From: Nocardioides sp. GY 10127
Lineage (GTDB): Bacteria; Actinomycetota; Actinomycetes; Propionibacteriales; Nocardioidaceae
NCBI RefSeq assembly: GCF_004919085.1
Contig: NZ_STGL01000001.1
Span: forward strand, 310,001 to 374,000
Direction: 5' to 3'
Length of the DNA: 64,000 nt
In this document: positions 62,025 to 64,000 of the stretch, one piece after another
Layout: each line of letters opens with the position of its first letter
How positions within the stretch are numbered: the first letter of the stretch is position 1
The notes under the pieces: model-generated
Database searches by the model: none
Seen by the model: only the letters and a program-made list of their open reading frames with translations
Told to the model about the DNA's origin: nothing
Program-made: the position numbers and the translations under genes

Positions 62025-63939
62025 ACGCGCGGTTGTCGTAGGGCCGGCCGAGGAAGCGCTCCACGAGCACGGCGGCGTCGTCGCTGCCGCCCGCGGCCAG
62101 CACCGTGTCGCGGTAGCGCCGCGCCACGTCGGGGGCGAAGAGGTCCTCGGTGTCGAAGGCCGAGAACAGGTCCTTGGCGATGACGAGGCTCCACATGTAC
62201 GTGTAGTACGCCGAGGTGTACCCGCCCAGGTGGCCGAAGCCGCAGTGGAAGTGCGTGTCCGGGAGCTGCGCCCAGGTCGCGTACTCCGCGGACAGCTCGG
62301 CCACCCGCGCGGTGAGGTCCGCGGGGCGCTCCTGGTGCAGCCAGTAGGAGATGGCCGCGTAGAACATCTGGGTGCGCGCGTAGTAGCCCTTGCCGAACTC
62401 CTCGGCCTCGCGCATCCGGTCCACCAGGTCGGCCGGGATCGGCTCGCCGGCGGCGTCGGTCGCGAAGGTGGCGAGGACGCCGTGGTCCCAGGCCCACTCC
62501 TCCAGCATCTGCGACGGGGCCTCCACGAAGTCCCACTCGGTCGCCACGCCGGAGAACCGCACCCACGCGTGCCGACCGGCGAGCGTGTGGTGCAGCAGGT
62601 GGCCGAACTCGTGGAAGAGCGTGACGACCTCGGAGTGCTCCATCAGGCCGCGGCCGAAGTTGCACACCAGCACGCCCTCGGGGAGCTGGCGACCCGCGAC
62701 GCCCGGAACGAGGTCGAACTGGGCGGCGTGGTTGTACTTGCCCGGGCGCGGGTGCAGGTCCAGGTGGATGCGCCCGAGGATCTCGCCGGTGTCGTCGAGC
62801 GTGACGTCGTAGACGGCCACCTCGTCGTGCCAGCTGGGGGCGTCCGGGACCGCGGTGTAGGTGAGGCCGAACAGCCGCCCGGTCACGTCGAGCAGGCCCT
62901 GCCGGACCCGCGTGAAGTCGAAGTAGGTCCGCGTCTGCTGCGCGTCGACCTCGAACCGCTCGCGACGCACCACCTCGCCGTAGTGCCGGGCGTCGGCCAC
63001 GTCGAGCCGCTCGAGGCCGGGGTGGTCCTGACGGGCCCGCTCGGTGAGCAGCGCCGCGTCCCTGGCCGCGGAGTCGGTGGCGTCGGCGGCGATCTTGGAG
63101 ACGAAGGCGGCGATGGCGTCGCCCGAGCCGATCATCTTGACCTCGGCGTCGAAGTCCGGCCAACCGGAGTAGCCCAGGGTGCGGGCCTCCTCCTCGCGCA
63201 CCGCGAGCAGGTCGGCGAGCACCGCGTCGTTGGCGGGCCAGCCGAGGTTGAGGAACGTCGTCATCACCGCGCGCCGGGCCTCGCGGTCGGTGGAGAACGC
63301 GAGGAACGGGTGGGTGTCGGGGTACCCGGTGGTGATCTCGACCGTCCCGTCCTCGGCCACGGGGTGGGCCTCGACGTAGTCCGCCGGGAGGCCGTCGAGG
63401 GCGGCTGCGGGGACGCGGGTGGAGGTCGCCCCGTCGCGGATGTTGCGGGAGAAGGCCTGGCTCAGGTCGTTCTCCCGCTCCGACAGGCCACGCAGCACCT
63501 CGCGCGTCCCCTCGTCGCGGTCGACGCCGGAGCGGCGGAACGCGCGCAGGGCGTCGGCGAGCACACGGTCGGCCCCCTCCCCCAGGACGTCGTCCAGCGA
63601 CCGCCCCTCGAGAGCAGCGAGCCGGGCGTACACGTCCGTGTCGAGCATCAGGCGCGTGCGGAACCCGTGCAGCTCGGTCTCGAGCTTCTCGGCCTCGTCG
63701 CGCACGCCGGCGTCGGGGTGCACCTGCGAGAGCAGGCCGCAGCTGTTCGAGGCGTTGGCCAGGACGACACCGAGGTCGTTCCACGTCGTCAGCGCCGCGG
63801 GGTCACCCGCCTCGTGCGCGCGCAGCCGGTCCACGAGCCCTTCCGCCTGCGGGAGCGCGGCACGGGAGCGGGCGTCGAGGAAGGCCAGCCAGTCGGCGGG
63901 GTCGGCGGAGGTGGGCAGCGTCAGGGGGGCGAGCGTCAC
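62002..63939 (-). CDS. M3 family metallopeptidase (Dcp/oligopeptidase A-like)
   Basis: A 645-residue zinc peptidase. The metal site is HEFGH (His443, Glu444, His447), with the third ligand Glu in VEAPSQMLEEW. Other family markers are AEVKMIG, GRIHLDLHPRPGKYNHAAQF and the C-terminal HLGGYTSAYYTYMWS. These place it in the thimet/Dcp branch, which cleaves short oligopeptides in the cytoplasm, so it adds to the peptide-degrading set upstream. The GTG start follows TAGGGT (63946-63951) by 6 nt; a GGAGG overlaps the same gap. The 3' end overlaps the GNAT gene by 23 nt. Confidence 0.94.
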   Translation of the reverse strand: MTLAPLTLPTSADPADWLAFLDARSRAALPQAEGLVDRLRAHEAGDPAALTTWNDLGVVLANASNSCGLLSQVHPDAGVRDEAEKLETELHGFRTRLMLDTDVYARLAALEGRSLDDVLGEGADRVLADALRAFRRSGVDRDEGTREVLRGLSERENDLSQAFSRNIRDGATSTRVPAAALDGLPADYVEAHPVAEDGTVEITTGYPDTHPFLAFSTDREARRAVMTTFLNLGWPANDAVLADLLAVREEEARTLGYSGWPDFDAEVKMIGSGDAIAAFVSKIAADATDSAARDAALLTERARQDHPGLERLDVADARHYGEVVRRERFEVDAQQTRTYFDFTRVRQGLLDVTGRLFGLTYTAVPDAPSWHDEVAVYDVTLDDTGEILGRIHLDLHPRPGKYNHAAQFDLVPGVAGRQLPEGVLVCNFGRGLMEHSEVVTLFHEFGHLLHHTLAGRHAWVRFSGVATEWDFVEAPSQMLEEWAWDHGVLATFATDAAGEPIPADLVDRMREAEEFGKGYYARTQMFYAAISYWLHQERPADLTARVAELSAEYATWAQLPDTHFHCGFGHLGGYTSAYYTYMWSLVIAKDLFSAFDTEDLFAPDVARRYRDTVLAAGGSDDAAVLVERFLGRPYDNRAFTAWLES

Positions 63940-64000
63940 CCCTCCACCCTAGGGGGCGGCACCGACGGCCGTCAGCCGCCCGGAGGGCACCTCGACCGAA

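Overview
The window is chromosomal DNA from a high-GC actinobacterium (clearly above 70% GC, most third codon positions G or C, many GTG starts). Gene content fits Actinomycetota, probably Micrococcales: a LigB-type ATP-dependent DNA ligase, a fadA2-fabG4-htdX block like that of mycobacteria, a PAC2 protein, DUF1707 and DUF222/HNH proteins, and a Dxs isoprenoid route. I call 53 protein genes. I see no rRNA, tRNA, CRISPR array, insertion sequence or prophage. No gap exceeds 300 bp; the longest is 58606-58904.

Layout. 1-8.3 kb: start of uvrA under a LexA-type box, a metallo-beta-lactamase-fold hydrolase, two small membrane proteins, map, an unlisted 31-codon gene with its own promoter and terminator, a DUF480-methyltransferase fusion, a 2H phosphoesterase and a photolyase-like protein without the usual iron-sulfur cysteines. 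8.3-20.1 kb: a signalling and cell-surface region with a response regulator carrying a histidine-kinase-like tail, two single-domain receivers, a MASE1 kinase and a PAS kinase. These surround a four-gene methyltransferase/glycosyltransferase/toroid-protein group; a DUF1707 protein ends the region. 20.2-29.3 kb: an MFS transporter, uvrB, a phospholipase D-family protein, an AlkA-like glycosylase divergent from ligB, and an HNH protein. 29.4-38.6 kb: fatty-acid metabolism with two thiolases, fabG4, htdX, tesB and a fadA-fadB operon behind a palindromic operator, plus PAC2. 38.7-42.8 kb: dxs, NUDIX, a GH18-like secreted protein and a small unknown.

42.9-57.5 kb is a peptide and amide uptake/breakdown region. 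It has a deacetylase-family hydrolase with a coupled unknown, a DmpA-type aminopeptidase, a CocE/S15 hydrolase, a complete five-gene peptide ABC transporter, oligopeptidase B and an M20 peptidase. The transporter would import peptides and the cytoplasmic hydrolases would cut them to amino acids. 57.5-64 kb: a Tat-type lipoprotein esterase, a secreted esterase with an Ig-like tail, YjbQ, a GNAT acetyltransferase and an M3 metallopeptidase.

A shared feature is transcription signals placed against start codons. In 24 of the 53 genes a -10-like hexamer (TANNNT or a close variant) lies 6 nt (22 genes) or 7 nt (2 genes) before the ATG/GTG, with no Shine-Dalgarno sequence. This predicts that about half of the genes are translated from leaderless mRNAs. 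Most remaining genes have GGAGG-like sites or overlap the preceding gene by 4 nt.
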